Under the pieces are notes generated by a model that was not told where the DNA came from, did not search any database, and worked only from the letters and a program-made list of their open reading frames with translations. Made by a program: the position numbers and the translations under genes. From assembly GCF_022012475.1 (NCBI RefSeq), contig NZ_JAKLWS010000005.1, forward strand, positions 124,001 through 188,000: a DNA stretch of 64,000 bases, read 5' to 3'. Every line of letters starts with the position of its first letter. The first letter of the stretch is position 1. The stretch is from Rhodohalobacter sulfatireducens. GTDB taxonomy: Bacteria; Bacteroidota; Rhodothermia; Balneolales; Balneolaceae. This document shows positions 56,747 to 64,000 of the stretch, piece by piece.

Positions 56747-56764
56747 AAGGGAAACTTTTCCCTT
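56747..56764 (-). promoter_or_regulatory. Perfect palindrome upstream of grpE
   Basis: aagggaaa (56747-56754), ct, tttccctt (56757-56764) is an exact inverted repeat. It lies ~43-60 bp upstream of the grpE start and has no U-run on either strand, so an operator for the grpE-dnaJ pair fits better than a terminator. It does not match the known CIRCE sequence. Confidence 0.4.
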
Positions 56765-56847
56765 GCATCCAGATCATTATTGCAGCAAATAGCATGCCAC
56801 AAGATTATATCGATCAATGGTGTGACAATCTTTCGCTCAAGGCACCT

Positions 56848-57228
56848 CTATTCTTCGTGGAAAAACTCGATAAGATTTCCATCCGGGTCAGAAGCAAAAA
56901 CAAACCGCCCCTTTTTGCGATTTGCCGGACCACTTAAGATTGTAACTTCATTATCACGTAGATAGGAAGCCATTTCATCTACTTCCTCGTCTGAGTCCAG
57001 GTAAAATCCGAAGTGATCGACCCTAAAATCTCTTGAATTCGGATCGTAGCTGGTTTCAGCTTCTACAATAACAAGCGTGTCTTCCTCTCCAATTTTATAA
57101 ACAGCCATACTCTGTCCCATTTTTCGAATGAGCTCAAAGCCAAGTACTTCTCCGTAAAATTCTTCAGAGCGCTCTATTTCATTTACCCTGATCGTAATAT
57201 GATTAATTCCAGATGGTTTAAAATCCAT
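56848..57228 (-). CDS. VOC/glyoxalase-superfamily protein
   Basis: A 126-residue vicinal-oxygen-chelate fold protein. It opens with GINHITIRVNEIERSEEFYGEVLGFEL, includes FRVDHFGFYLDSDEEV, and ends with ASDPDGNLIEFFHE, the usual second half with a metal-ligand Glu. A His (GINHI) and Glu (IEFF) are in the expected metal positions. It could be a lyase or dioxygenase relative; the substrate is unknown. It is upstream of grpE on the same strand but separated by ~140 bp. Confidence 0.85.
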   Translation of the reverse strand: MDFKPSGINHITIRVNEIERSEEFYGEVLGFELIRKMGQSMAVYKIGEEDTLVIVEAETSYDPNSRDFRVDHFGFYLDSDEEVDEMASYLRDNEVTILSGPANRKKGRFVFASDPDGNLIEFFHEE

Positions 57229-57439
57229 ATGTTTTTCTTAAATGTTAGTTATGAATATTCCAGTAATGCTTAACCAAAATAACACATTTATTGTTTCAAT
57301 TTGGAATGTCTTCTCACTTCTTCACGTAAAATATGCAATCGCTGATATTCAATGAGTTTACAAAGAGAGTGTGCTTTTCAAGAATTTGAAACACCTTCAA
57401 TGTAAATATTCGCTCAGGATCTGCCTGATTAAGCCTGTT

Positions 57440-58759
57440 CTAAAAAAATCGGGTATTAACTATGTTGGCAAAATCTGATCCGAACGTATAAGTAACAGCA
57501 ACAGAGCCTGAAAATTCAAAATCAGTGGCCAATTCTCTTCGTCGAAGCAAAATATCTTCGATTGATGTATCTCCTGCTCGTAGGGTAAGCTGATCCTGAA
57601 TCATTTCCAGTCCAGATGAGATTCGGAGTGATAATCCTTCGACAAGCCTCACAGATACACTTCCAAAAAATTCAATTCTGCGCAAATCAATATCATGAAG
57701 ATAGTGAGAACCAACTATGCCCCCCGCAACCGAACCCCACGGCTGTTGAATATCCACAGATCCTTGCAGCTGATGGTTTAAGAGATGTTGTTCAGTTTTT
57801 CCAAAGATCGTCCGGTCAAAATAATCATACCAGGTGTAACCAATAAGATAACGTAGTGTAACCGCACGGCGTGTTGCTACCGAATAAGGTAAAAAACTGT
57901 ACTCAACTCCAGGATTTACCTCAATCCTATTTCTGGTATTCAGATCATTACGGGTTAAGTAGGTGGCAAAAAGGCCCACCGACCAGTGACGGTCGATACT
58001 CTTAATTGCATAGCTGTCAATTCCATGTCGTTCTACAGTACTGACAACATTTTTTTCACCTTCCTGCTCAATCTCAACATAATCGTAGTTAAAATAGGGT
58101 CTGAACCGAAGTTTCCAGTTATTCGTAATCCTGTCGGCAAAAATTCCCCAACGTGAATCGAACACCTTCTGGTTTGATTCCAGCTCCAGTTCAATCGATC
58201 CTACATAGGCTTCAAAGACCCAAAAATCCCATGGATCATCTTCTGGTGAAGCGGAGGTCACACCGCTTACGTCCGTATCCACTTCGTAAGTTATGGCATT
58301 AAGTAGCGGTGTTTGCGACAGGTAGGGCATTAGAGCAGAACGAATGATGTTATTCAATGAATCCCTTGTTTCACTCCAGGTTTCGTCTCGGTCTGCCGTG
58401 TAACTGAGTTCAATACTTAAATCTGCAAAGCGTTTAAGTCCAATAAATGATATTTCATATTCTGCGCCTCCTCTGCTGAGCCTAGTACGGGTCATAAACA
58501 GATGTATATTTGCCTGCTCGGGGTCTCGAACATAATTAACAAATGTAATCTCCTGGCGAATATGGGCATCGTCACAAAAAGAGCAGTCAATAAAAAGTGA
58601 GGGTAAAGAATTCAGGCTGCCAGGCGTGTTAGTGTTCTCTTCTGTAGTGCCTGATGAGGACTGAGCAAAGACAGAAATGCTAATTGTTAATAATAATGAG
58701 ACCTCAAGGACAAGGATAAAGGCAAGTGCATACTTTCTGGCCAGTAAAGATATCTTCAT
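57440..58759 (-). CDS. Probable outer-membrane beta-barrel protein with N-terminal domain
   Basis: A 439-residue exported protein. A signal peptide (~1-33) precedes an N-terminal region with paired Cys in FIDCSFCDDAHIRQEITFVNYVRD, a conserved-looking segment that I associate with Bacteroidota/related outer-membrane proteins. The rest alternates polar and aromatic residues in short strands (YFNYDYVEIEQ, HWSVGLFATYLTRND, AVTLRYLIGYTWYDYF) and ends in FF, the usual last residue of a beta-barrel. Exact family is not recognised. Confidence 0.6.
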   Translation of the reverse strand: MKISLLARKYALAFILVLEVSLLLTISISVFAQSSSGTTEENTNTPGSLNSLPSLFIDCSFCDDAHIRQEITFVNYVRDPEQANIHLFMTRTRLSRGGAEYEISFIGLKRFADLSIELSYTADRDETWSETRDSLNNIIRSALMPYLSQTPLLNAITYEVDTDVSGVTSASPEDDPWDFWVFEAYVGSIELELESNQKVFDSRWGIFADRITNNWKLRFRPYFNYDYVEIEQEGEKNVVSTVERHGIDSYAIKSIDRHWSVGLFATYLTRNDLNTRNRIEVNPGVEYSFLPYSVATRRAVTLRYLIGYTWYDYFDRTIFGKTEQHLLNHQLQGSVDIQQPWGSVAGGIVGSHYLHDIDLRRIEFFGSVSVRLVEGLSLRISSGLEMIQDQLTLRAGDTSIEDILLRRRELATDFEFSGSVAVTYTFGSDFANIVNTRFF

Positions 58760-58904
58760 AAGTTACTTGTCCGTTTGGAATCAAGATTAGCATATTTGTT
58801 TATCTGTTTATCAATATAAAAGTGTAACATAACGGTTTTTTCTTGTAGATTTTAGCCGCAGGATTTTGCCAGTTGTTAAAATTAGTAAACAAACCCTAAT
58901 TCTT

Positions 58905-59588
58905 TTGTCTACCCTTTTTATTGTTGCCACTCCCATTGGAAATCTCGGAGATTTCAGCTCAAGAGCCGTAGAAATTCTTCAGCAGGTCGATCACATCGGA
59001 TGCGAAGATACTCGGACATCAGGTGTTTTACTTCAGCACTATGAAATCGATAAACCAACATTTTCGTTTCATCAGCATAACGAGCATCAAAAAGTTGAGT
59101 TTTTGGTTGATCTTCTAAACCAGGAAAAAGATGTAGCTCTGATCAGTGATGCCGGAATGCCGGGTATTTCCGATCCGGGGTTTCTTGCCGTTCGTGCTGC
59201 CCATCAAAATGGTCATACCGTCTCTCCTATTCCCGGGCCGAGCGCTTTAACCGCGGCGATTGCTGCAAGTGGATTGCCAAGCGACCGATTTCTGTTTGAA
59301 GGATTTCTCCCGCAGAAAAAAGGACGCCAAACGAAAATAAAAGAGATCGCCGATGCGGAGATCACCACAGTGCTTTATGAAAGTCCGTACCGGGTCGTAA
59401 AGTTAATAAACGGATTGGCTGAATTTTGTAAAGGTTCACGGTGGGTTTGTGTAGCTCGTGAAATCACCAAAAAATTTGAAGAGATCGACCGCGGACAACT
59501 TTCTGAAATTGTGGAGCGTTGGAATGCCAAGTCAAGCATAAAAGGCGAGTTTGTAATCATTATAGCCGGAAAAGATTACGAAGAATAA
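58905..59588 (+). CDS. rsmI: 16S rRNA (cytidine1402-2'-O)-methyltransferase RsmI
   Basis: A ~227-residue SAM-dependent enzyme of the tetrapyrrole-methylase fold that methylates C1402 of 16S rRNA. FIVATPIGNLGDFSSRAVEIL, CEDTRTSG, ISDAGMPGISDPGF and IPGPSALTAAIAASGL are hallmark segments. The frame opens at TTG 58866, but TTG 58905 gives the family start (M)STLFIVATPIGN; the extra 13 residues of the longer version are probably not translated. lnt follows after 8 bp. Confidence 0.92.
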   Translation: MSTLFIVATPIGNLGDFSSRAVEILQQVDHIGCEDTRTSGVLLQHYEIDKPTFSFHQHNEHQKVEFLVDLLNQEKDVALISDAGMPGISDPGFLAVRAAHQNGHTVSPIPGPSALTAAIAASGLPSDRFLFEGFLPQKKGRQTKIKEIADAEITTVLYESPYRVVKLINGLAEFCKGSRWVCVAREITKKFEEIDRGQLSEIVERWNAKSSIKGEFVIIIAGKDYEE

Positions 59589-59596
59589 TCATTCAG

Positions 59597-61162
59597 ATGA
59601 ATCAACTTTCAGAAGAGTTCAATCAAAATACGAGAATTTGGGATCGTCCCTGGGTACTTTCAATAAGTGCTTCTGTACTGTTGTCTCTTTCATTTCCTCC
59701 ATTTAACGCAGCTATTCTTCAAATTCCGGCATTTCTCTGTCTTTTCAGAATCGCTTCAATTTCTGAAACGAAACGTGAGGTTATTCTCTATGCTTATCCG
59801 TCATTTGTACTGTGGAACCTCCTCACTACATATTGGTTGATGATGGCGACCATAGCCGGCGGTATTGCCGCAATTTTAGCCAATGCCGCACTGATGCTGA
59901 TTCCCCTTTTGCTAATACGACGCTTCCAAAACAGTAATCTGAATCCGATCCTATCGTCGTTTATAGCTGCTGCAACCTGGGTTGGATATGAGTTTCTGCA
60001 TCACAATTGGGATCTCTCCTGGCCATGGCTTACACTGGGTAATGCCTGGTCTAACCTGACCGGTGTGATACAATATATCTCATACACGGGTGTGTTGGGC
60101 ATTTCATTTTGGGTAGTTTTCACGTCAGCACTTTTTTATACGTATATCAAATCAAACAATCGAAAACTGCTCATTACATCCGTTTCTGTACTTTTACTCT
60201 TTCCTCTATTCTCCATGTTATCATTATTGACGATGGAATACGCAGATGAAGAAAAGATTGAGGTTACAATCGTTCAACCCAATTCCGATTCATACCAGCG
60301 ATATGGAGGAGAAGCCTCGCTTGATGCCCTGCTTAATAAACTTCTTCGACTTTCGAACGAAGCCAAAACAGAGGAAACAGATGTGATTATCTGGCCGGAA
60401 AATGCTGTTGATTCTTCGTTGAGAGTTACAAGTCCCCAGTTTGATGTGATAAAAGATTCCCTGCAGGCCTGGAATACGAGCTTAATTACAGGACTTGGAT
60501 TGATTGAAATTTACGAGGAGAGTGACGAAAAACCTGAAATAGTTCGTGAATCAACCGGTGGATCTTTCTATAACATCTATAATGCAGCTCTCCATCTAAA
60601 GCCGAATCAACCCACAAAAATCTATCGGAAAGGACGTTTGGTTCCAATCGTAGAGCGATTTCCGTTTGTGACCTACTTTCAGCGTCTCGATCTGTTTAAA
60701 TGGGTGGACTGGGCAACACTGGCAGGATATGGATTGGGTCAGGAGCCGACCCTTTTTCCTGTAAATGAAAATCAAACGCCTGCTCTCATCTGTTATGATT
60801 CGGTTTTCCCGGGTTGGGTGAACCAATTTGCTCAAGAAGGAGCGGGATTTCTAACAATTATCACAAATGATGGATGGTGGGGTGATTCTGCCGGTCATGT
60901 TCAGCATTTTGCTTATGCACGCCTCCGGGCCATTGAACAACGCATGTGGATAGCCCGCTCAGCTAACAATGGAATATCAGGCATCATCTCTCCGGATGGA
61001 AAAGTTCAATTACAGACTGAATATTGGACTGAAGATGCATTCAGCTTCACGATTTACAACTCCAACCATCAAACATTTTACAACAAATTTGGGGACTGGC
61101 TTGGATACTTCTCCTTGATCTCATTCGTTTTAGGGTTGATTGGTGTACGGTTACGGGAATAA
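59597..61162 (+). CDS. lnt: Apolipoprotein N-acyltransferase
   Basis: A 521-residue Lnt that adds the third acyl chain to lipoproteins at the inner membrane. About eight N-terminal helices precede a nitrilase-like domain with the Glu-Lys-Cys triad: Glu in IIWPENAVDSS, Lys in IYRKGRLVPIVERFPF, Cys in ALICYDSVFPG. The frame opens at TTG 59519, but ATG 59597 gives a normal N-terminus and does not overlap rsmI. This enzyme would mature the lipoproteins encoded here (amidase, deacetylase, M49-like). Confidence 0.95.
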   Translation: MNQLSEEFNQNTRIWDRPWVLSISASVLLSLSFPPFNAAILQIPAFLCLFRIASISETKREVILYAYPSFVLWNLLTTYWLMMATIAGGIAAILANAALMLIPLLLIRRFQNSNLNPILSSFIAAATWVGYEFLHHNWDLSWPWLTLGNAWSNLTGVIQYISYTGVLGISFWVVFTSALFYTYIKSNNRKLLITSVSVLLLFPLFSMLSLLTMEYADEEKIEVTIVQPNSDSYQRYGGEASLDALLNKLLRLSNEAKTEETDVIIWPENAVDSSLRVTSPQFDVIKDSLQAWNTSLITGLGLIEIYEESDEKPEIVRESTGGSFYNIYNAALHLKPNQPTKIYRKGRLVPIVERFPFVTYFQRLDLFKWVDWATLAGYGLGQEPTLFPVNENQTPALICYDSVFPGWVNQFAQEGAGFLTIITNDGWWGDSAGHVQHFAYARLRAIEQRMWIARSANNGISGIISPDGKVQLQTEYWTEDAFSFTIYNSNHQTFYNKFGDWLGYFSLISFVLGLIGVRLRE

Positions 61163-61167
61163 TTCAA

Positions 61168-61362
61168 CTGTAACGCGTTTACCAGTGAAGATCCTTCAAG
61201 TGGCGGGGATAGAGTTTTTACCACTCAATAATGTGAATAACCGAGGTGCCCACAACCCTTATAGGAACTTCGCTCCGCTGCGTACTCTTGAAGGTTGCTT
61301 GATTTGAGCCTCCTTGAAGAGTGGCGGGGATAGAGCTCTAACCGGTAAACGCGCTCAACAGT
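61168..61362. repeat. Structured inverted repeat with internal direct repeats
   Basis: The ends ctgtaacgcgtttaccagt (61168-61186) and accggtaaacgcgctcaaca (61341-61360) are imperfect reverse complements. Inside, GGCGGGGATAGAG occurs twice in the same orientation (61202-61214 and 61323-61335), each just after a CTT(C/G)AAG word, and ccttcaag/cttgaagg can also pair. It fills about half of the 436-bp lnt-dsbD gap. A mobile remnant or structured RNA are both possible. Confidence 0.55.
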
Positions 61363-61400
61363 AATTTTTATTCAATACAACACAAATCTTCAAATTTACA

Positions 61401-61416
61401 TTAGAATTGATTCTAA
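61401..61416. promoter_or_regulatory. Possible metal-regulator-type palindrome
   Basis: TTAGAAT TG ATTCTAA is a perfect 7+2+7 inverted repeat, ~180 bp upstream of dsbD. Its shape recalls operators of Fur/DtxR-type metalloregulators. No other copy was noticed in the window. The remaining 61417-61598 region shows no gene that I can support. Confidence 0.35.
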
Positions 61417-61598
61417 AATTAAACAAGAATTTTTGAAGGTGTATCAAAAGATGTAGTAATTTCTGGTTAAATTACTGGATGTTACACTTTTGTTAACCTC
61501 CCGACACGAACGGTTGATGTAAAAAATTGTTTTTAGTTGTAACTAGAGGCACGATTTTAATATTCCAACAGTTACGTGACAAAACGGATCAAATCTTT

Positions 61599-63767
61599 AT
61601 GAAAAATAAATTGGGATTTTTACTACTTCTGCTTTTCATCTCGCTTTTTACTGGAATTCAGCAGTCCGAAGCCTACCAAGTAAAAACGGATCATGCCGAG
61701 GTAAAACTGATCTCTGAACAGTCAGCGATTGTTCCGGGAGAAACGTTTTGGATAGGAATTGAGATGGATATCCAAGAAGGTTGGTATGTCTACTACCGAA
61801 ATCCCGCTGATTCCGGTATGCCACTAACTGTAGAGTGGACGCATGAGGAAGATTTCAACATTTCTGATATAAAATGGCCGTACCCCCAGTGGAAAGACGC
61901 ACCCGGTGGCCTTACCAGTTATGCCTATGAAGACAGTATGCTCTACATGATGGAAGCCACGGCCCCAGAAGGTCTGGACCCGGGAGATAAAACAACCTTA
62001 CAGGTTGCTGCAGATTGGTTGATATGTGAGATGGTCTGTATTCCTGAAAATGCCGATCTCGAACTTACTCTGGATGTTGCAGAGGAACCAACATTTAATG
62101 AAGAGCATCTTACGCTCTTCTCACAAATGCGTGAAAAACTTCCTGCCGATCTCGATTTCTGGGAATCTTTTGCTGAGGTGAATGGAGATACTATCACTCT
62201 GAAATTGACTACAGACGCATTTGAATTGCCTCAGTATGAAAACGTGATATACTTTTCCAACGAAAAAGGTGAAATTGAAAATGGTGCCGATCAGCCCTAC
62301 ACCGTTGAGAACGACACTTTGACAATGAAACTGCAAAAATCGGTGTATAAACCCGATGCAGTAAATCGTGTCTGGGGACTTGTATACAATGAAGAGGGTT
62401 GGGATGAAAGCGGCCGAACCAAAGCAATGACCGTAGATATTAATCTTGGCGGAGAGGAATCCATTGCTTCAACAGCTACTGATCCGGTCCTTTCACAGTC
62501 GTTTTTACTAATTCTCGGTTTTGCCTTCCTTGGCGGGATGATTTTGAATCTCATGCCGTGTGTTTTCCCCATTCTCTCGATTAAAGTGATGAACTTTTTG
62601 CAGGTTTCCGGGGATAATCCTAAGAAAGCGAAAATTCACGGTTGGGTATTTGGAGCCGGTGTTCTTGTTTCCTTTTTAATTCTTGCAGGATCATTACTAT
62701 TGCTTCGAGCAGGTGGACAAGAACTTGGGTGGGGATTTCAATTACAATCACCACCCTTTATTGCATTTTTGACCTTCTTAATGTTCGGCCTTGGCCTAAA
62801 TCTCATGGGCGTCTTTGAGATAGGAAACTCACTAATGAATGTGGCCGGTAGCGCTCAAACCGGCGAAGGATTAAAAGGATCTTTCTTTAGTGGTGTGCTC
62901 GCAACTGTACTTGCCACACCATGTACAGCTCCATTTATGGGAACCGCTCTTGGTGCAGCAATCACTATGCCCGCTTTGTCAGCATTGCTGGTATTCGCCG
63001 TTCTTGGATTCGGAATGGCCGCCCCCTACATCTTACTTTCCTCATTTCCTGCCTTAATGAAGAAGCTCCCTAAACCGGGTGCATGGATGGAAACATTCAA
63101 ACAATTTATGGCTTTTCCCCTGTTCGCTACAGCAATTTGGCTAGCTTGGGTATTTGGTCAGCAGGTGGGTATTGACGGACTCACCAATCTACTGATCGGC
63201 CTGCTTCTTTTGAGTATGGGAATTTGGATTTTGAACCGATGGAAGGCAACCCAAATATCAAATGTATCCAGGATTGTAAGTCGCGCTTTTGTCATTCTTT
63301 TAGTAACGGGTGGATTTTTTATCTCCGCTTCCTCGAATACAAAACAGCAAACGTCCGGAACAACTTCCGCTCAGACAGACCAATATGGAATTGAATGGCA
63401 GTCATATACAGAAGCCAAATTGGAACAACATTTGGCTGAAAACAGAAATGTATTTCTTGATTTCACAGCTGCCTGGTGTATCACTTGCAAGGCAAATGAA
63501 CGTGTGGTGTTTAGTTCTGAAGATGTTAAAGAGAAGTTCAGAGATCTCGATTTTGTGATGATGAAAGCCGATTGGACAAACCGAAACCCGGAAATTACCC
63601 GTGCACTCGAATCCTTTGGAAGAAATGGTGTTCCCCTCTACGTAATCTACAATGAAGATCTTGAGGAGCCGATGATTTTACCAGAGCTTCTCACACCCGG
63701 CATTGTAATGGACGCACTTGATGATTTACCGCAGGACAATCAATCCCTTTCAATGAAAGATTCTTAA
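61599..63767 (+). CDS. dsbD: Thiol:disulfide interchange protein DsbD
   Basis: A 722-residue transmembrane electron-transfer protein that carries reducing power to the periplasm. The N-terminal DsbD-alpha-like domain includes ADWLICEMVCIPE with the redox cysteine pair. The membrane core has NLMPCVFPILSIKV and LATPCTAPFMG, the two channel cysteines. The C-terminal thioredoxin domain has TAAWCITCKANERVV (CxxC). ATG 61599 gives a signal-like N-terminus (MKNKLGFLLLLLF); the open frame begins earlier at 61527. A redoxin gene follows by 45 bp. Confidence 0.94.
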   Translation: MKNKLGFLLLLLFISLFTGIQQSEAYQVKTDHAEVKLISEQSAIVPGETFWIGIEMDIQEGWYVYYRNPADSGMPLTVEWTHEEDFNISDIKWPYPQWKDAPGGLTSYAYEDSMLYMMEATAPEGLDPGDKTTLQVAADWLICEMVCIPENADLELTLDVAEEPTFNEEHLTLFSQMREKLPADLDFWESFAEVNGDTITLKLTTDAFELPQYENVIYFSNEKGEIENGADQPYTVENDTLTMKLQKSVYKPDAVNRVWGLVYNEEGWDESGRTKAMTVDINLGGEESIASTATDPVLSQSFLLILGFAFLGGMILNLMPCVFPILSIKVMNFLQVSGDNPKKAKIHGWVFGAGVLVSFLILAGSLLLLRAGGQELGWGFQLQSPPFIAFLTFLMFGLGLNLMGVFEIGNSLMNVAGSAQTGEGLKGSFFSGVLATVLATPCTAPFMGTALGAAITMPALSALLVFAVLGFGMAAPYILLSSFPALMKKLPKPGAWMETFKQFMAFPLFATAIWLAWVFGQQVGIDGLTNLLIGLLLLSMGIWILNRWKATQISNVSRIVSRAFVILLVTGGFFISASSNTKQQTSGTTSAQTDQYGIEWQSYTEAKLEQHLAENRNVFLDFTAAWCITCKANERVVFSSEDVKEKFRDLDFVMMKADWTNRNPEITRALESFGRNGVPLYVIYNEDLEEPMILPELLTPGIVMDALDDLPQDNQSLSMKDS

Positions 63768-63812
63768 CTCCATTCGAATCTAACCTTCAACTTACAATCA
63801 ACCGCTTGAATC

Positions 63813-64000
63813 ATGAAGAAGTTAATATTACTATTTTCATTGATCTTCGCAGCTACAATGGTCGTTAATTTGACCGGTGAATCTGATGATAAAACAAAAA
63901 CAGATGCAACAGTCGGTGATCAAGCTCCCTCATTTGAAGTAATGGGCGCTGATGGCGCCATCTACAACCTCTCCGATTTCGAAGGACAATATGTAATTCT
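63813..64000 (+). CDS. Exported thioredoxin/peroxiredoxin-family protein (5' part)
   Basis: The first 62 codons of a gene cut by the window edge. A signal peptide (MKKLILLFSLIFAATMVVNL) precedes VGDQAPSFEVMGADGAIYNL and SDFEGQYVI, which is the start of an AhpC/TSA-type redoxin fold. The active-site cysteines lie beyond the window. It follows dsbD by 45 bp, so DsbD is the likely electron donor. Confidence 0.8.
   Translation, partial: MKKLILLFSLIFAATMVVNLTGESDDKTKTDATVGDQAPSFEVMGADGAIYNLSDFEGQYVI

Overview
The window looks like a chromosomal segment of a free-living, probably aerobic and heterotrophic marine or halophilic member of the Bacteroidota/Balneolota side of the tree (a Balneolaceae-like organism is my best guess; this is inference). 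Pointers are the AT-leaning composition, several TTG starts, a parA-parB-DUF5683 block, a two-part DUF4212/VC2705-type Na+ symporter, a fused alpha-beta E1 dehydrogenase, a tricorn-like protease, many secreted peptidases, and an arginine decarboxylase-agmatinase-deoxyhypusine synthase-like operon. I see no rRNA, tRNA, CRISPR, prophage or intact insertion sequence. It is mostly core-type genome with two small toxin-antitoxin cassettes and many short intergenic inverted repeats.

Layout. 1-7.3 kb: YfcC/DcuC-type transporter, a large tricorn-like S41 protease, an alkyltransferase-like DNA repair protein without the acceptor cysteine, a lipoprotein amidase and a small membrane protein. 7.5-12.8 kb: a translationally coupled polyamine operon, then a fused branched-chain/pyruvate-type E1. 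13-18.5 kb: Na+ symporter large and small subunits, a tandem universal stress protein and an S9 peptidase. 18.7-24.6 kb: an unknown protein, a short glycan patch (polysaccharide deacetylase, ATP-grasp, GT2) and an M49-like zinc lipoprotein. 24.8-28.7 kb: a low-GC orphan, a PIN/antitoxin cassette between two similar terminators, and katG. 28.9-34.1 kb: a PAF-acetylhydrolase-like protein, an orphan MotA/ExbB-like channel, a membrane LytTR regulator, and a divergent choline transporter/phosphatidylcholine synthase pair. 34.2-40.5 kb: the phenylacetate paaABCD-G-H-I cluster, interrupted by an inverted vapBC module, with two ~131-bp repeats around paaD. 40.6-49.5 kb: a SpoIIE-type phosphatase, transketolase, a TPR protein, a LOG protein, DUF5683-parB-parA, and an ECF sigma/anti-sigma pair. 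49.7-64 kb: uvrC, an RluA-type synthase, an orphan anti-sigma-like protein, rmuC, dnaJ-grpE, a VOC protein, an outer-membrane-like protein, rsmI-lnt, dsbD and the start of a redoxin.

How the genes work together. Three modules are easiest to read as pathways: arginine to agmatine to putrescine, plus a DHS-fold enzyme that I infer makes homospermidine; choline uptake by an SLC5A7-like symporter feeding one-step phosphatidylcholine synthesis by Pcs; and ring epoxidation and early beta-oxidation of phenylacetyl-CoA. The window carries no recognisable paaE, paaK or paaZ, so that pathway must be completed elsewhere.

The most distinctive non-coding content is a set of structured intergenic repeats: ~24-nt hairpin units, ~110-bp two-hairpin composites, and two MITE-like ~131-bp elements with matching ends. 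These, with the choline/PC pair and the polyamine operon, are the best targets for follow-up.
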